This document shows, piece after piece, positions 26,861-36,200 of a stretch of DNA of 38,892 nt. How positions within the stretch are numbered: the first letter of the stretch is position 1; each line of letters opens with the position of its first letter. Both the position numbers and the translations under genes were made by a program. The stretch is taken from positions 1 to 38,892 of the forward strand of contig QKHC01000080.1 of the NCBI GenBank assembly GCA_003251175.1, read 5' to 3'. Below the pieces are notes generated by a model. That model saw only the letters and a program-made list of their open reading frames with translations, had not been told where the DNA came from and did not search any database. The stretch comes from Gemmatimonadota bacterium. Lineage in GTDB: Bacteria > Gemmatimonadota > Gemmatimonadetes > Gemmatimonadales > GWC2-71-9.

Positions 26861-28070
26861 GGCGGTGTCCTCCTGACGCGGTGTCGCCGGCGGCCCCGTG
26901 CTGCATCCCTGGCATCGCGCCGCCGGTGCTCGCCAGCCGCGATTCGGCGTCGATGAGGAAGTTGGCCGAGGCGACGATGGTCTCCCCCGCCACCAGCCCG
27001 TCGAGGATCTGCACCTGGTCGGCGGCGCGTGCGCCGAGCACCACTTCGTGCGGCACCAGCAAGCCGGCGTCGTCGCGCACGAACACGACGTTGCGCTCGC
27101 CGGTGGCGATCACGGCTGCCAACGGCACGGCGAGCACGTCGGGGAGCTCCGCCTCGAAGAAGGTCGTCGCGTACATCCCGGGCTTGAGCCGCCCGCCGGG
27201 GTTCGGCACGGTCGCCCGCACCTGATTGGTGCGGCTGGCGGCATCCACCGTCGGGTAGATGAAGCTCACGCGGCCCATCAGATGCTCGCCGGGATACGCC
27301 GACAGCTCGATGTGCGCTGGCGCGCCGAGGCGCACGAAGCGGAGGTCCTGCTCGAAGACGTCGCCCGCGACCCAGACCTCGGTCAGATCGGCCACCCGAT
27401 ACAGCGGCATCCCGGACATCACCTGCTGGCCCCCGAGCACGTTCTTCTCGAGCACGATGCCGGTCACGGGCGACACCAAGGTGAGGGTCTTGGTCACCTC
27501 ACCGGTCCGCTCGAGCCGGTCGATCTGCTCCGGGGTGATGTCCCAGTAGGCGAGGCGCCGCCGCGCCGCGGCGAGCATCCCCTGGGCACCGCGCCACGAC
27601 TCGCCCGCCGACGAATCGAGCTGCGCCACCAGGCGTTTCGCCGTCAGCAGCTCCTCCTGAGCAGCAACCAGCATCGGACTGTAGACGGTGAGCAGTGGCT
27701 GCCCACGACGGACTGCTTCGCCGGTGGCGTCCACGAAGAGCCGTTCTACGAACCCGTCGATCTTCGGGGTCACGTCGGCGACCCTCGGCTCCGCGGCTTC
27801 GATACGCCCCACGGTGCGGATCGTGCGGATGAGGGTGCGGCGGTCCACCGTCGTGTAGGTGACGCCCAGCGCCCGCTCCTGGGCCGCGGTGAGATGCACG
27901 GCCTGGCGCATCGCCGTGCCGCTCGAATCGACGGCACCAGCGGTGCCGCCCGCCTGCATCCGGGCATGCTCCTCGGCCGTCATTCCCGGCATCGGTGACT
28001 CGCTCGCACCACCGCCGCACGCCGCGCTCGCGACCGCCAGCAGGACCGCACCCAAGGCACGGATGGTCAT
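26853..28070 (-). CDS. cusB: CusB-type RND periplasmic adaptor
   Basis: VGRIEAAEPRVADVTPKIDGFVERLFVDATGEAVRRGQPLLTVYSPMLVAAQEELL; lipoprotein signal; Met/His-rich termini; 8-nt overlap with cusA. Confidence 0.93.
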   Translation of the reverse strand: MTIRALGAVLLAVASAACGGGASESPMPGMTAEEHARMQAGGTAGAVDSSGTAMRQAVHLTAAQERALGVTYTTVDRRTLIRTIRTVGRIEAAEPRVADVTPKIDGFVERLFVDATGEAVRRGQPLLTVYSPMLVAAQEELLTAKRLVAQLDSSAGESWRGAQGMLAAARRRLAYWDITPEQIDRLERTGEVTKTLTLVSPVTGIVLEKNVLGGQQVMSGMPLYRVADLTEVWVAGDVFEQDLRFVRLGAPAHIELSAYPGEHLMGRVSFIYPTVDAASRTNQVRATVPNPGGRLKPGMYATTFFEAELPDVLAVPLAAVIATGERNVVFVRDDAGLLVPHEVVLGARAADQVQILDGLVAGETIVASANFLIDAESRLASTGGAMPGMQHGAAGDTASGGHRHD

Positions 28071-29341
28071 CGGGTCCCTCCCGTTCCGGCGCCGGTGAGC
28101 GCCTCGAGTTGCGCCACGGCGCCGTGAAACTCCGCCGCGAAGCGCACCCGCTCGATCTCGTAGCGATTGACCGTCATCTCGTTCTCCACCAGCGTCAGAT
28201 AGTCCACCCGCCCCACGCGGTAGGCGGACAGTGCCGCCTCGACCGCCGCGCGCGCCTGCGGGATCACGGCCGTCGCGTACAGCTGCACGAGCTCGCTCGC
28301 GCGCACCGCCGCGGCCCGCCAGCGGACCAGCTCGGCGTAGGTCTCGTTGCCGAGATCGCGCAGCTCGGCATCCGCCATGGCCTGCTCGGCTTGCAGCTCA
28401 CGGCGCTGCGCCAGCTGCTTGCGCCCCGCCCACAGCGGCACGCTGATGCCGACCATGAGGGTGGACATGTCGGCGAACTGCGGGCGCTGGCTGTAGGCCA
28501 CGCCGGCCATGAAATCGGGATACAGCTGCCGCCGCGCGGCGCGATACCCCGCCTCAGCGGCACCGACCCGTTCCCGCGCGGCACGCAACGCCGGTCGGCG
28601 CTCCGCGGCCGCGACAACGAGCGAGTCGAGCGACGGCAGCTCATCTCCGGGCCACGGCAGCTCGAGCGCGCCGATCGATGCCGTCGCCGGCCGATCCAGC
28701 AGCGCGTTGAGGCGCGCCGCCAGTGCCGAACGCTCGGCTGCCATCACGGCGATGTCGCCGGTCATCCTGGCAACGGCCACCTGCGCCTGGAGCACGTCCT
28801 GCTGGAGACCCGAGCCGACCGCATAGCGGGTCTGCGACACGTCGCGGAAGCTCCGCAGCAGGCGCCTCGTCTCCTCCATGATCTCCAGCGCCCGGTCGAC
28901 CGCGGCGAGGTCGGAGTAGACCATCCGCACACGGGCCGCCAGCATCGCGGCCGACTCGTCGGCCTCGAACGAGGCGGCGGCGGCCAGCCCGCGTTCCCGC
29001 TCCGCGGCGTTGCCGAGCTTGCCAGGCCAGGGCAGCATCTGCGTGAGCTGCACCTGGTTCATGGTCATGGGCTCGCCGGTATTGCCGAAGTCGCCCACCA
29101 GCCGGTTCATCAGGCCGAACGACAGCTGCGGATCGGGGAGCGCGCCCACCTGCGGCGCCCGCTCCGCAGCCGCATCGGCGCGGAGCCGCGCGGCACGGAG
29201 CATCGGGTTCGCCTCGAGCGCGAGCGCGACGGCCGCAGCGGCGGTGAGCGTGTCACCCGCCGCCTGGGCCGTGGCGGGCGTTGCGCGCGCGCCCGCCCCG
29301 ATTATGAACGCGGCCATCGCACACCAGCTCAGCCGGCGCAT
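28067..29341 (-). CDS. TolC family outer-membrane efflux protein (CusC-like)
   Basis: DTLTAAAAVALALEANPMLRAARLRADAAAERAPQVGALPDPQLSFGLMN...; ATGA overlap with cusB. Confidence 0.92.
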   Translation of the reverse strand: MRRLSWCAMAAFIIGAGARATPATAQAAGDTLTAAAAVALALEANPMLRAARLRADAAAERAPQVGALPDPQLSFGLMNRLVGDFGNTGEPMTMNQVQLTQMLPWPGKLGNAAERERGLAAAASFEADESAAMLAARVRMVYSDLAAVDRALEIMEETRRLLRSFRDVSQTRYAVGSGLQQDVLQAQVAVARMTGDIAVMAAERSALAARLNALLDRPATASIGALELPWPGDELPSLDSLVVAAAERRPALRAARERVGAAEAGYRAARRQLYPDFMAGVAYSQRPQFADMSTLMVGISVPLWAGRKQLAQRRELQAEQAMADAELRDLGNETYAELVRWRAAAVRASELVQLYATAVIPQARAAVEAALSAYRVGRVDYLTLVENEMTVNRYEIERVRFAAEFHGAVAQLEALTGAGTGGTR

Positions 29342-29467
29342 GATGTCCCTCGACGTTGTCCGTTCACGTGATCCTCCCGCGCACCGCCGACAGATCGGCC
29401 GGGTGCACACGCAGTCGCGCCCCGGCGACGTGCCGGAGCGGCATGGCTCGCCCTCAGGCGAGGAGGA

Positions 29468-29818
29468 TCAGGAGTTGGGCGGGGGAGTTGGCGGGCCGGT
29501 CGTGAGACGGCCGTGGTCCGTCTGCGGTCCCGTGGGCACGGTCAAGGCCACCGCCACGGAGAGCGCGACGGACGCCGGCGCGGTCAGCACTGCCGCCGGC
29601 GTCGCGAGACAACCGAGCATGTCGCCACACGGGCCGGCCTGCGCGTGGTGGCAGTGCCCCGCGAGGGGGGCAACAGCCAGCGACGCCGGTGCCGGCCGCG
29701 GACAGGCGTGGTCCGCAACAGCCATCGGCGGCGGAGCCAGCATCCCGGCGAACGCCGCGAGTGCGATCGCCGCCGTGAGCCGTCTGCGGGCCGGTTGGGG
29801 TCGTGTGGTCAGTGCCAT
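29468..29818 (-). CDS. Small secreted Cys/His-rich hypothetical protein in copper island
   Basis: Signal-like LTAAIALAAFAGMLAPPPMAVA; DHACPRPAP...HCHHAQAGPCGDMLGC; located directly upstream of the TolC-cusBA set. Confidence 0.55.
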   Translation of the reverse strand: MALTTRPQPARRRLTAAIALAAFAGMLAPPPMAVADHACPRPAPASLAVAPLAGHCHHAQAGPCGDMLGCLATPAAVLTAPASVALSVAVALTVPTGPQTDHGRLTTGPPTPPPNS

Positions 29819-30005
29819 GCGCCTCGCTCGAACCCCGAACTGCGTGATCGGGTTCGCGAGTAACAGCCTAGCGCCGTCCCTCGCGGAGGGCAATGCCATC
29901 GCCGGGCCGGGATGTGAAGGGGGCTTTATGGGGACGCTTCGGACGCGGCGGCACCGCGCCCCCGGGACTGCGGGGCACGGGCGCCGCTATGTCGGTTGCC
30001 GCGGG

Positions 30006-30320
30006 CTACGCCGCGACGGAGCGAACGGATCGGGCGGACACGCGACGGTCGCGCACCACGCGACGGTCCGTACCGCAGCGTCGGTCACCGACGTCGCGTC
30101 GGTGTGGCGCCTGGCGCCGCTCCACCGCCACGGGTGTGGCAACCCGGCGGCGCTCGGCCACGCGCCGGTCCGTGCCGCGACGTTGCGTCACGCGGCGGCG
30201 CCGGCCACGGCGTTCTCTTTTGGCGAGGGCCACGTCCCGCGTTCGCTCCGCTCGAACTGCTGTCCGCGACCGTTCAAGGCAAGCCCCGTGCCACTGCCCT
30301 GGCCGATGGTGGGTTCGCAC
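30006..30320 (-). CDS. Possible arginine-rich low-complexity protein (RRxxDRR repeats)
   Basis: QRRGTDRRVAERRRVATPVAVERRQAPHRRDVGDRRCGTDRRVVRDRRVS; may be degraded or spurious. Confidence 0.3.
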   Translation of the reverse strand: MRTHHRPGQWHGACLERSRTAVRAERTRDVALAKRERRGRRRRVTQRRGTDRRVAERRRVATPVAVERRQAPHRRDVGDRRCGTDRRVVRDRRVSARSVRSVAA

Positions 30321-30355
30321 CGGGCCTCGTCACATGCGGCGCGGGCGCCACGCAG

Positions 30356-30850
30356 CTAGATCAGCCCGGCCAGGTCGGGCGCGACGCGCCGCAGCTCCGC
30401 CGCCAATTCGGACTGATCGGCGAGCAGGGCGAAATCGGCGAAGTCGAACCCCGGCGCCACCGTGCATCCCACGAGCGCGTAACTGCCCAGGGGACGCGCG
30501 GCCTGCCAGGCGCCCCCTGGCACGACCGCGACCCGGCGCGCGTCGCCCGTCGAGCCGAGGCGGCGGCGCTCCACGGCGTCGCCGGGCGACGCCATCCACA
30601 ACAGCTCGATGCTCTCACCTTCGTAGAAGTGCCACACCTCGTCCGCCAGCACGCGGTGCCAGCGGCTGCGCTCGCCCGCGGCCAGCAGGAAGTAGATGGT
30701 GGTGAGGGCGGATCGCTCCACCGTCCGATCGGCGGGACGGACCAGACGCGGGGAGCGATACACCTCGGCGAAGTGCCCCCCCTCGGGATGGGGACGCAGG
30801 GCGAGGGCGCGCACCAGCTCGGCCACGCGCCCGGGCGCCCGCGGCGTCAT
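30356..30850 (-). CDS. DUF985 family cupin
   Basis: LRPHPEGGHFAEVYRSPRLVRPADRTVERSALTTIYFLLAAGERSRWHRVLADEVWHFYEGESIEL...VVPGGAWQAARPLGSYALVGCTVAPGFDFADF. Confidence 0.92.
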   Translation of the reverse strand: MTPRAPGRVAELVRALALRPHPEGGHFAEVYRSPRLVRPADRTVERSALTTIYFLLAAGERSRWHRVLADEVWHFYEGESIELLWMASPGDAVERRRLGSTGDARRVAVVPGGAWQAARPLGSYALVGCTVAPGFDFADFALLADQSELAAELRRVAPDLAGLI

Positions 30851-31995
30851 CGCGTGGTCGGCGACGTCGGCAGCACTTCGTAGCGTCCCTGCATCCCCAT
30901 CAGCAGGTGGGCGCCGACGTGACAGTGGAACAGCCACACCCCCGGGTTGTCGGGCGTCATGTCGGCGATCGCCATTCCCATGGGGAGGATGGCGGCGACG
31001 TCGGTGCGCATTTGGTCGATGTCCACCACATTGCCGTGCCAGTGCGGCGCGTGGAACTCGAAGTTGGTGGAGCCCATGATGTACCAGCGTACGCGCTCGC
31101 CGACCCGCATCTGCGGCATCGGGCCGTTGCCGTACAGGAATCCGTTCATCGTCTCACGGAAATGGGCCGCGCCGTCCGGGCCCAGCCCGGGGGTGCCGAA
31201 CACGACCGTGCGCACCACGCTGTCGGGGGTGCCCCAGTAGGTCTGCACGTTGTGGTCGGTGTACAGACTCGACCCCTCGTCCACCTCGATGAACCCCATC
31301 ACGATCTCGCGGTCCACGTCCTTCGGGGTCCCGTCGGGCCTGAGCGCGCCGCGGCGACCGATGATCATCGGCCCCAGAAGCCCGGCGTTCACGTCCTCCA
31401 CTTCGTGCACGTGGGAGTGGTACATCCAGAAGGCCGTGCTGGTCTCGTGCGCCGTGGGACCAGCCCGCTCCGGCACCGGCCAGGTGTAGACGTGGGTCCC
31501 GCCCGTCGGCAGGCCGTCATCCGCCTTGTCGGCTCCGCTGGTGCCATCCTCGTAGAGGGCGCCCTCATCGTCCTTGTCGTAGAAGACGCCGTGTGGATGG
31601 ACACTCACCGGGAAGCGCGCGTTGTTACGGAACACCACCCGGATCGTGTCGCCGACCTCCGCGCGGATCACCGGTCCCAGGAATCCCAGGTGCTCCCACT
31701 CGGGCGGTCGCGGCGTGAGGGTGCGGAACGTCGAATCGGAATACTCCCGGTACAGGGCCTTGACCACGCGGCGGCCCATGCGGCGGGGCCCCGCCTCCGT
31801 GAAGGGGCGCGACACGGAGTCGAACGGCTGCCCGCTGATCAGGTCGCGGCCAGCGGGCGCGTAGTCCCATTCGACCTCGTCGGCGGCGATGTAGTACACC
31901 CGCGTTTGCGGAGCGGGGGTCGCGCGGGCGGCGATCCACACCAGGGCGCCCGCTGCGAGGAGCGCGACGGCGGCGAAGAGACGGCGGGAGTTCAC
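30847..31995 (-). CDS. Ceruloplasmin-like multicopper oxidase
   Basis: Copper-site motifs [50 protein letters not shown] start at 31995 followed by signal-like segment. Confidence 0.9.
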   Translation of the reverse strand: MNSRRLFAAVALLAAGALVWIAARATPAPQTRVYYIAADEVEWDYAPAGRDLISGQPFDSVSRPFTEAGPRRMGRRVVKALYREYSDSTFRTLTPRPPEWEHLGFLGPVIRAEVGDTIRVVFRNNARFPVSVHPHGVFYDKDDEGALYEDGTSGADKADDGLPTGGTHVYTWPVPERAGPTAHETSTAFWMYHSHVHEVEDVNAGLLGPMIIGRRGALRPDGTPKDVDREIVMGFIEVDEGSSLYTDHNVQTYWGTPDSVVRTVVFGTPGLGPDGAAHFRETMNGFLYGNGPMPQMRVGERVRWYIMGSTNFEFHAPHWHGNVVDIDQMRTDVAAILPMGMAIADMTPDNPGVWLFHCHVGAHLLMGMQGRYEVLPTSPTTR

Positions 31996-32136
31996 GGGGG
32001 TCCTTTCGTTTGGGTCACCGGTCGGAAGCGCCCAACTTGCCCGCCGAGTTGCCGGAAGGCAAGCGAAGAGTGGTTTCCCGTGGCACGGGCGCAGTGTGAT
32101 CGTCCGCGGCAACTCCTCTGAGACCCGAACTTCTTG

Positions 32137-32142
32137 TAACTT
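32137..32142 (+). promoter_or_regulatory. Candidate -10 element (TAACTT), 7 nt before the malate synthase ATG
   Basis: CTTGTAACTTGCAACTCATG; spacing suits a leaderless start; no Shine-Dalgarno seen. Confidence 0.35.
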
Positions 32143-32149
32143 GCAACTC

Positions 32150-33748
32150 ATGACGACCTTTCCCCCAGCCGTCGCCGGCGTCGAGATTCGCGCCCCGCTC
32201 GGCCCGCGGCACGACGAGATCCTGACCGCTCCGGCCCTCACCTTTCTCGCCAAGCTCGCCCGCACCTTCGAGGACCGCCGACGCGACTTGCTGGCGCGTC
32301 GCGTCACGGTGCAGCGCGAGATCCAGGACGGCCGGTTCCCCGATTTCCTCGCCGAGACCGCGGCGGTCCGTGCCGCGGAGTGGACCGTGGCCCCGGCGCC
32401 CGCCGACCTGCGGGACCGCCGCGTGGAGATCACGGGACCGGTCGAGCGCAAGATGATCATCAACGCGCTCAACTCCGGCGCGAAGGTGTTCATGGCCGAC
32501 TTCGAGGACGCCAACGCCCCCACCTGGGCGAACAACGTGGATGGCCAGGTGAACCTGGGCGATGCCGTGCGCCGCGCCATCGAGTTCACCAGTCCCGAGG
32601 GCAAGCAGTATCGGCTCAACCCGGACGTCGCCACGCTGGTCGTGCGCCCCCGCGGCTGGCACCTGGTCGAAAAACACCTGCTGGTGGACGGCCGCCCAAT
32701 CAGCGGCTCGCTGTTCGACTTCGGGCTGTACTTCTTTCACAATGCCGCCGAGCTGATCCGACGCGGCAGCGGTCCGTATTTCTACCTTCCGAAGCTCGAG
32801 AGCCATCTCGAGGCACGGCTGTGGAACGATGTCTTCCTCCTGGCACAGGACACGCTCGGCATCCCGCGGGGTAGCATCCGCGCCACGGTGCTGATCGAGA
32901 CCATCCTAGCGGCGTTCGAGATGGACGAGATTCTCTCCGAGCTGCGGGAGCACTCGAGCGGTCTCAACTGCGGGCGCTGGGACTACATCTTCAGCTTCAT
33001 CAAGAAGTTCCGGCACCGACGCGACTTCGTGCTGCCCGACCGGGCGCTGGTCACGATGGACCGGCACTTCCTGCGCTCGTACGTGGATCTGCTGATCCGC
33101 ACCTGCCATCGCCGCGGCGCCCACGCGATGGGCGGGATGGCGGCGCAGATCCCCATCAAGGCCGATCCCGCCGCCAACGAAAAGGCGCTCGAGAAGGTGC
33201 GCCAGGACAAGCTGCGCGAAGTGCGCGCCGGCCACGACGGGACCTGGGTAGCCCACCCCGGCCTCGTTCCGGTGGCCCAGGGGGTGTTCGACGCGCACAT
33301 GAAGGGAGCCAACCAGCTGGAGCTGCGCCGCGAGGACGTCCGGGTCACGGGCCGCGACCTGCTCACCGTCCCCGAGGGTCCGATCACCGAGGCCGGCCTG
33401 CGGGTCAACGTGGACGTGGGGATCCAGTACCTGGAGTCGTGGCTGGGCGGAGTGGGTTGCGTGCCCATCTACAATCTGATGGAAGACGCGGCCACGGCCG
33501 AGATCTCCCGCACCCAGGTGTGGCAGTGGCTCCACCATGGTGCGGCGCTGGAGGGGGGCCGGGCGGTCACCCCGGAGCTGGTCCGGGCGGTCACGGCGGA
33601 GGAGCTGGAGAAGCTGCGGAAGGCGCTGGGGCCGGCCCGCTTCGACGGAGGGCATTTCGGGCTGGCGGCGCGGTTATTCGACGAGCTGATGACGGGCACG
33701 GAGTTTGCTGATTTCCTCACCCTGAAAGCCTATGACTATCTCGACTGA
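32150..33748 (+). CDS. aceB: Malate synthase A
   Basis: [116 protein letters not shown]. Confidence 0.96.
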   Translation: MTTFPPAVAGVEIRAPLGPRHDEILTAPALTFLAKLARTFEDRRRDLLARRVTVQREIQDGRFPDFLAETAAVRAAEWTVAPAPADLRDRRVEITGPVERKMIINALNSGAKVFMADFEDANAPTWANNVDGQVNLGDAVRRAIEFTSPEGKQYRLNPDVATLVVRPRGWHLVEKHLLVDGRPISGSLFDFGLYFFHNAAELIRRGSGPYFYLPKLESHLEARLWNDVFLLAQDTLGIPRGSIRATVLIETILAAFEMDEILSELREHSSGLNCGRWDYIFSFIKKFRHRRDFVLPDRALVTMDRHFLRSYVDLLIRTCHRRGAHAMGGMAAQIPIKADPAANEKALEKVRQDKLREVRAGHDGTWVAHPGLVPVAQGVFDAHMKGANQLELRREDVRVTGRDLLTVPEGPITEAGLRVNVDVGIQYLESWLGGVGCVPIYNLMEDAATAEISRTQVWQWLHHGAALEGGRAVTPELVRAVTAEELEKLRKALGPARFDGGHFGLAARLFDELMTGTEFADFLTLKAYDYLD

Positions 33749-35054
33749 CAAGCGGGCGTTCGTGGACGCGCTCGCCCGCCGCTGGGCCACCGACCCCCGC
33801 TGGGCCGGCATCATGAGGCCGTACACGGCCGACGATGTGTGGCGGCTGCGGGGCACGCTGGCGATCGAGCACACCCTCGCCGGGCGCGGCGCGCGCCGGC
33901 TGTGGACGCTGTTGCAGGACGACGACTACATCGCCGTCCTCTCGGCGATCACCGGGAACCAGGCCGTGCAGGAGGTGCAGGCCGGGCTCAAGGCGATCTA
34001 CGTGAGTGGCTGGCAGGTGGCGGGCGACGGGAACGAGGCCCTCGAGACCTATCCCGACCAGAGTCTGTACCCGGCGGACAGCGTGCCCACGCTGGTGCGG
34101 CGGCTCAACAAGGCCCTGCGCCGCGCCGACCAGATTCACCACCAGCGGGGCGACGACCGCATCGACTGGTACGCACCGATCATCGCGGACGCCGAAGCGG
34201 GGTTCGGCGGCGTGCTGAACGCCTATGAGCTGATGCTGCACCTCATCGAGGCCGGCGCGGGCGGCGTCCATTTCGAGGACCAGCTCGCGTCGCTGAAGAA
34301 GTGCGGCCACCTGGGCGGCAAGGTGCTCGTGCCGACGAGCGAGTTCATCACCAAGCTCGTGGCGGCGCGCCTGGCCGCCGACGTGGCGGGCGTCGACACG
34401 GTGCTGATCGCCCGCACCGACGCCCTCAGTGCCACGATTCTGGCGAACGACATCGACCCCTACGATCACGAGTTCATCGAGGGGGAGCGCACCAGCGAAG
34501 GGTTCATTCGGACCCGTCCCGGGATCGAGTCCGCGATCGCGCGCGCCCGGGCGTACGCCCCGTACGCCGACGCGCTGTGGTTCGAGACGTCCAAGCCGGA
34601 CCTCGCCGAGGCGCGGGTCTTTGCCGAGGCGATCCACCGGGAGTTCCCCGGCAAGCTGCTCGCCTACAACTGCTCACCGTCTTTCAACTGGCGCCGCCAT
34701 CTGTCGGAGACGGCGCTGGGCACCTTCCAGCGCGAGCTGGGGGCGTTGGGCTACAAGTTCCAGTTCGTGACCCTGTCGGGCTTCCACGCGCTGAACCACG
34801 GGATGTTCGAGCTGGCGCGGGACTACGCGCGGCGTGGCATGGCCGCGTACGCCGATCTGCAGACGCGGGAATTCGCCGCCGAGTCCGAGGGATACGAAGC
34901 GGTCAAGCACCAGGAATTCGTCGGTGTCGGCTATTTCGACGACATCACGACCGTGGTGACGAGCGGTCGCAGCTCGACCACGGCGCTGGAGGGATCGACC
35001 GAGAAGGAGCAGTTCACGGCACCGCCGAGCCCGGCGGCGCCGGCGTCGCGCTGA
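33732..35054 (+). CDS. aceA: Isocitrate lyase
   Basis: Catalytic [28 protein letters not shown]-like [45 protein letters not shown]; 17-nt overlap with aceB. Confidence 0.97.
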   Translation: MTISTDKRAFVDALARRWATDPRWAGIMRPYTADDVWRLRGTLAIEHTLAGRGARRLWTLLQDDDYIAVLSAITGNQAVQEVQAGLKAIYVSGWQVAGDGNEALETYPDQSLYPADSVPTLVRRLNKALRRADQIHHQRGDDRIDWYAPIIADAEAGFGGVLNAYELMLHLIEAGAGGVHFEDQLASLKKCGHLGGKVLVPTSEFITKLVAARLAADVAGVDTVLIARTDALSATILANDIDPYDHEFIEGERTSEGFIRTRPGIESAIARARAYAPYADALWFETSKPDLAEARVFAEAIHREFPGKLLAYNCSPSFNWRRHLSETALGTFQRELGALGYKFQFVTLSGFHALNHGMFELARDYARRGMAAYADLQTREFAAESEGYEAVKHQEFVGVGYFDDITTVVTSGRSSTTALEGSTEKEQFTAPPSPAAPASR

Positions 35055-35222
35055 GCGACGCGCCACATCGTGGGAGGGGGTCCGCCGGAGCTGGCAGTGT
35101 CCGGTACGCACGGGCACCGCGCCGGCCGCTCGGACGGCTCGCGACCGCCGAGCCCCCTTCCCGCCACCGCTGCCGCCGCGCCGTCCGGGTTTTGCCGGGC
35201 GCCGCGGCGGTATGTATTTTGT

Positions 35223-35417
35223 ATGGCCGCCGAGTGGTCCGGTCTCCCGCCCCGCGTCGCCCGCGGCGAAGTGTGCGCCTGGTGCACGCGGGAATTCACG
35301 CGACCTCACGGACGGCCGGTGTGTTGCGCGCGCTGTTTCGAAAACGCGTTCGCCACCCGGAAGAGCTTCGATCTGCTGCCGCTGGCCGAACACCCTCTCA
35401 AGGCCCCGGAGCCATGA
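35223..35417 (+). CDS. Small cysteine-rich (zinc-ribbon-like) hypothetical protein
   Basis: MAAEWSGLPPRVARGEVCAWCTREFTRPHGRPVCCARCFENAFATRKSF; CxxC...CCxxC; ATGA overlap with the next gene. Confidence 0.6.
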   Translation: MAAEWSGLPPRVARGEVCAWCTREFTRPHGRPVCCARCFENAFATRKSFDLLPLAEHPLKAPEP

Positions 35418-35683
35418 AATCTTCGACGCTGTATGCGATCGCCGTGATAGCGGGAATCGCCGCGCTGTTTTTTTTCATGACCGCCGGCACCGCGAAGGAA
35501 GAATGTCGCGTGTGCATGGACTTTCGCGGGCGCCACAACTGCGCTACGGCGGCCGGACCGACGGAGGCCGCCGCCACCGAGACCGCCCGGCAGACCGCCT
35601 GCGGTCCCATCACCAGCGGCATGGACGAGACCATCGCGTGCGGCAACGTGGCGCCGGCGTCCGTCCAGTGCCGCACGCGATAG
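35414..35683 (+). CDS. Small membrane/secreted hypothetical protein with conserved-looking cysteines
   Basis: MKSSTLYAIAVIAGIAALFFFMTAGTAKEECRVCMDFRGRHNCATAAGPTEAAATETARQTACGPITSGMDETIACGNVAPASVQCRTR. Confidence 0.65.
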   Translation: MKSSTLYAIAVIAGIAALFFFMTAGTAKEECRVCMDFRGRHNCATAAGPTEAAATETARQTACGPITSGMDETIACGNVAPASVQCRTR

Positions 35684-35689
35684 GCCGCC

Positions 35690-36196
35690 ATGACCACTGG
35701 TGACGCCTCACTCTCGCTGCCCCGCACCGCCGTCTCCGTCCAGCTCCATCTCGCGGACGGCGAGTCGTTCCCGGGTGACGTGTTCGTGATGGACCGGGTC
35801 CCCTACCGCGACGGTCCGGAGACGGTGCTCGAAATGCTGAACCGCGCCGAGGACTTTTTCCCGTTCCGTGTGCGACGCAAGAAGGGGAAGAAGGGCGCGA
35901 CCACAGAGGAGGTGCTGCTGGTGGCGCGCAGCCACACCGTCGCGGTGACCCTCAAGGCGGCCGACCTGCTCGGCGACCCCGAGCGGCGGGCCGCCGCCCA
36001 CGCGGTGACCTTCCACGCGCACCTCACCACCGGCAATCCGATCACCGGCGAGGCGCGCTTCGAGGCGCCGGTGATGCGCCAGCGGCCGCTGGACTACCTC
36101 AACGCCTCGCGCGATCCGTTCTTCGGGCTGGTTCAGGGTGACACGATGTGGTACATCAATCGGACCCACGTGCGCTTCGTGCGGCCCGGAGACTGA
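35690..36196 (+). CDS. Hypothetical protein linked to PilT-like ATPase
   Basis: TAVSVQLHLADGESFPGDVFVMDRVPYRDGPETVLEMLNRAEDFFPFRVRRKKG...PLDYLNASRDPFFGLVQGDTMWYINRTHVRFV; ends 4 nt before the PilT-like start. Confidence 0.7.
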   Translation: MTTGDASLSLPRTAVSVQLHLADGESFPGDVFVMDRVPYRDGPETVLEMLNRAEDFFPFRVRRKKGKKGATTEEVLLVARSHTVAVTLKAADLLGDPERRAAAHAVTFHAHLTTGNPITGEARFEAPVMRQRPLDYLNASRDPFFGLVQGDTMWYINRTHVRFVRPGD

Positions 36197-36200
36197 TGCG

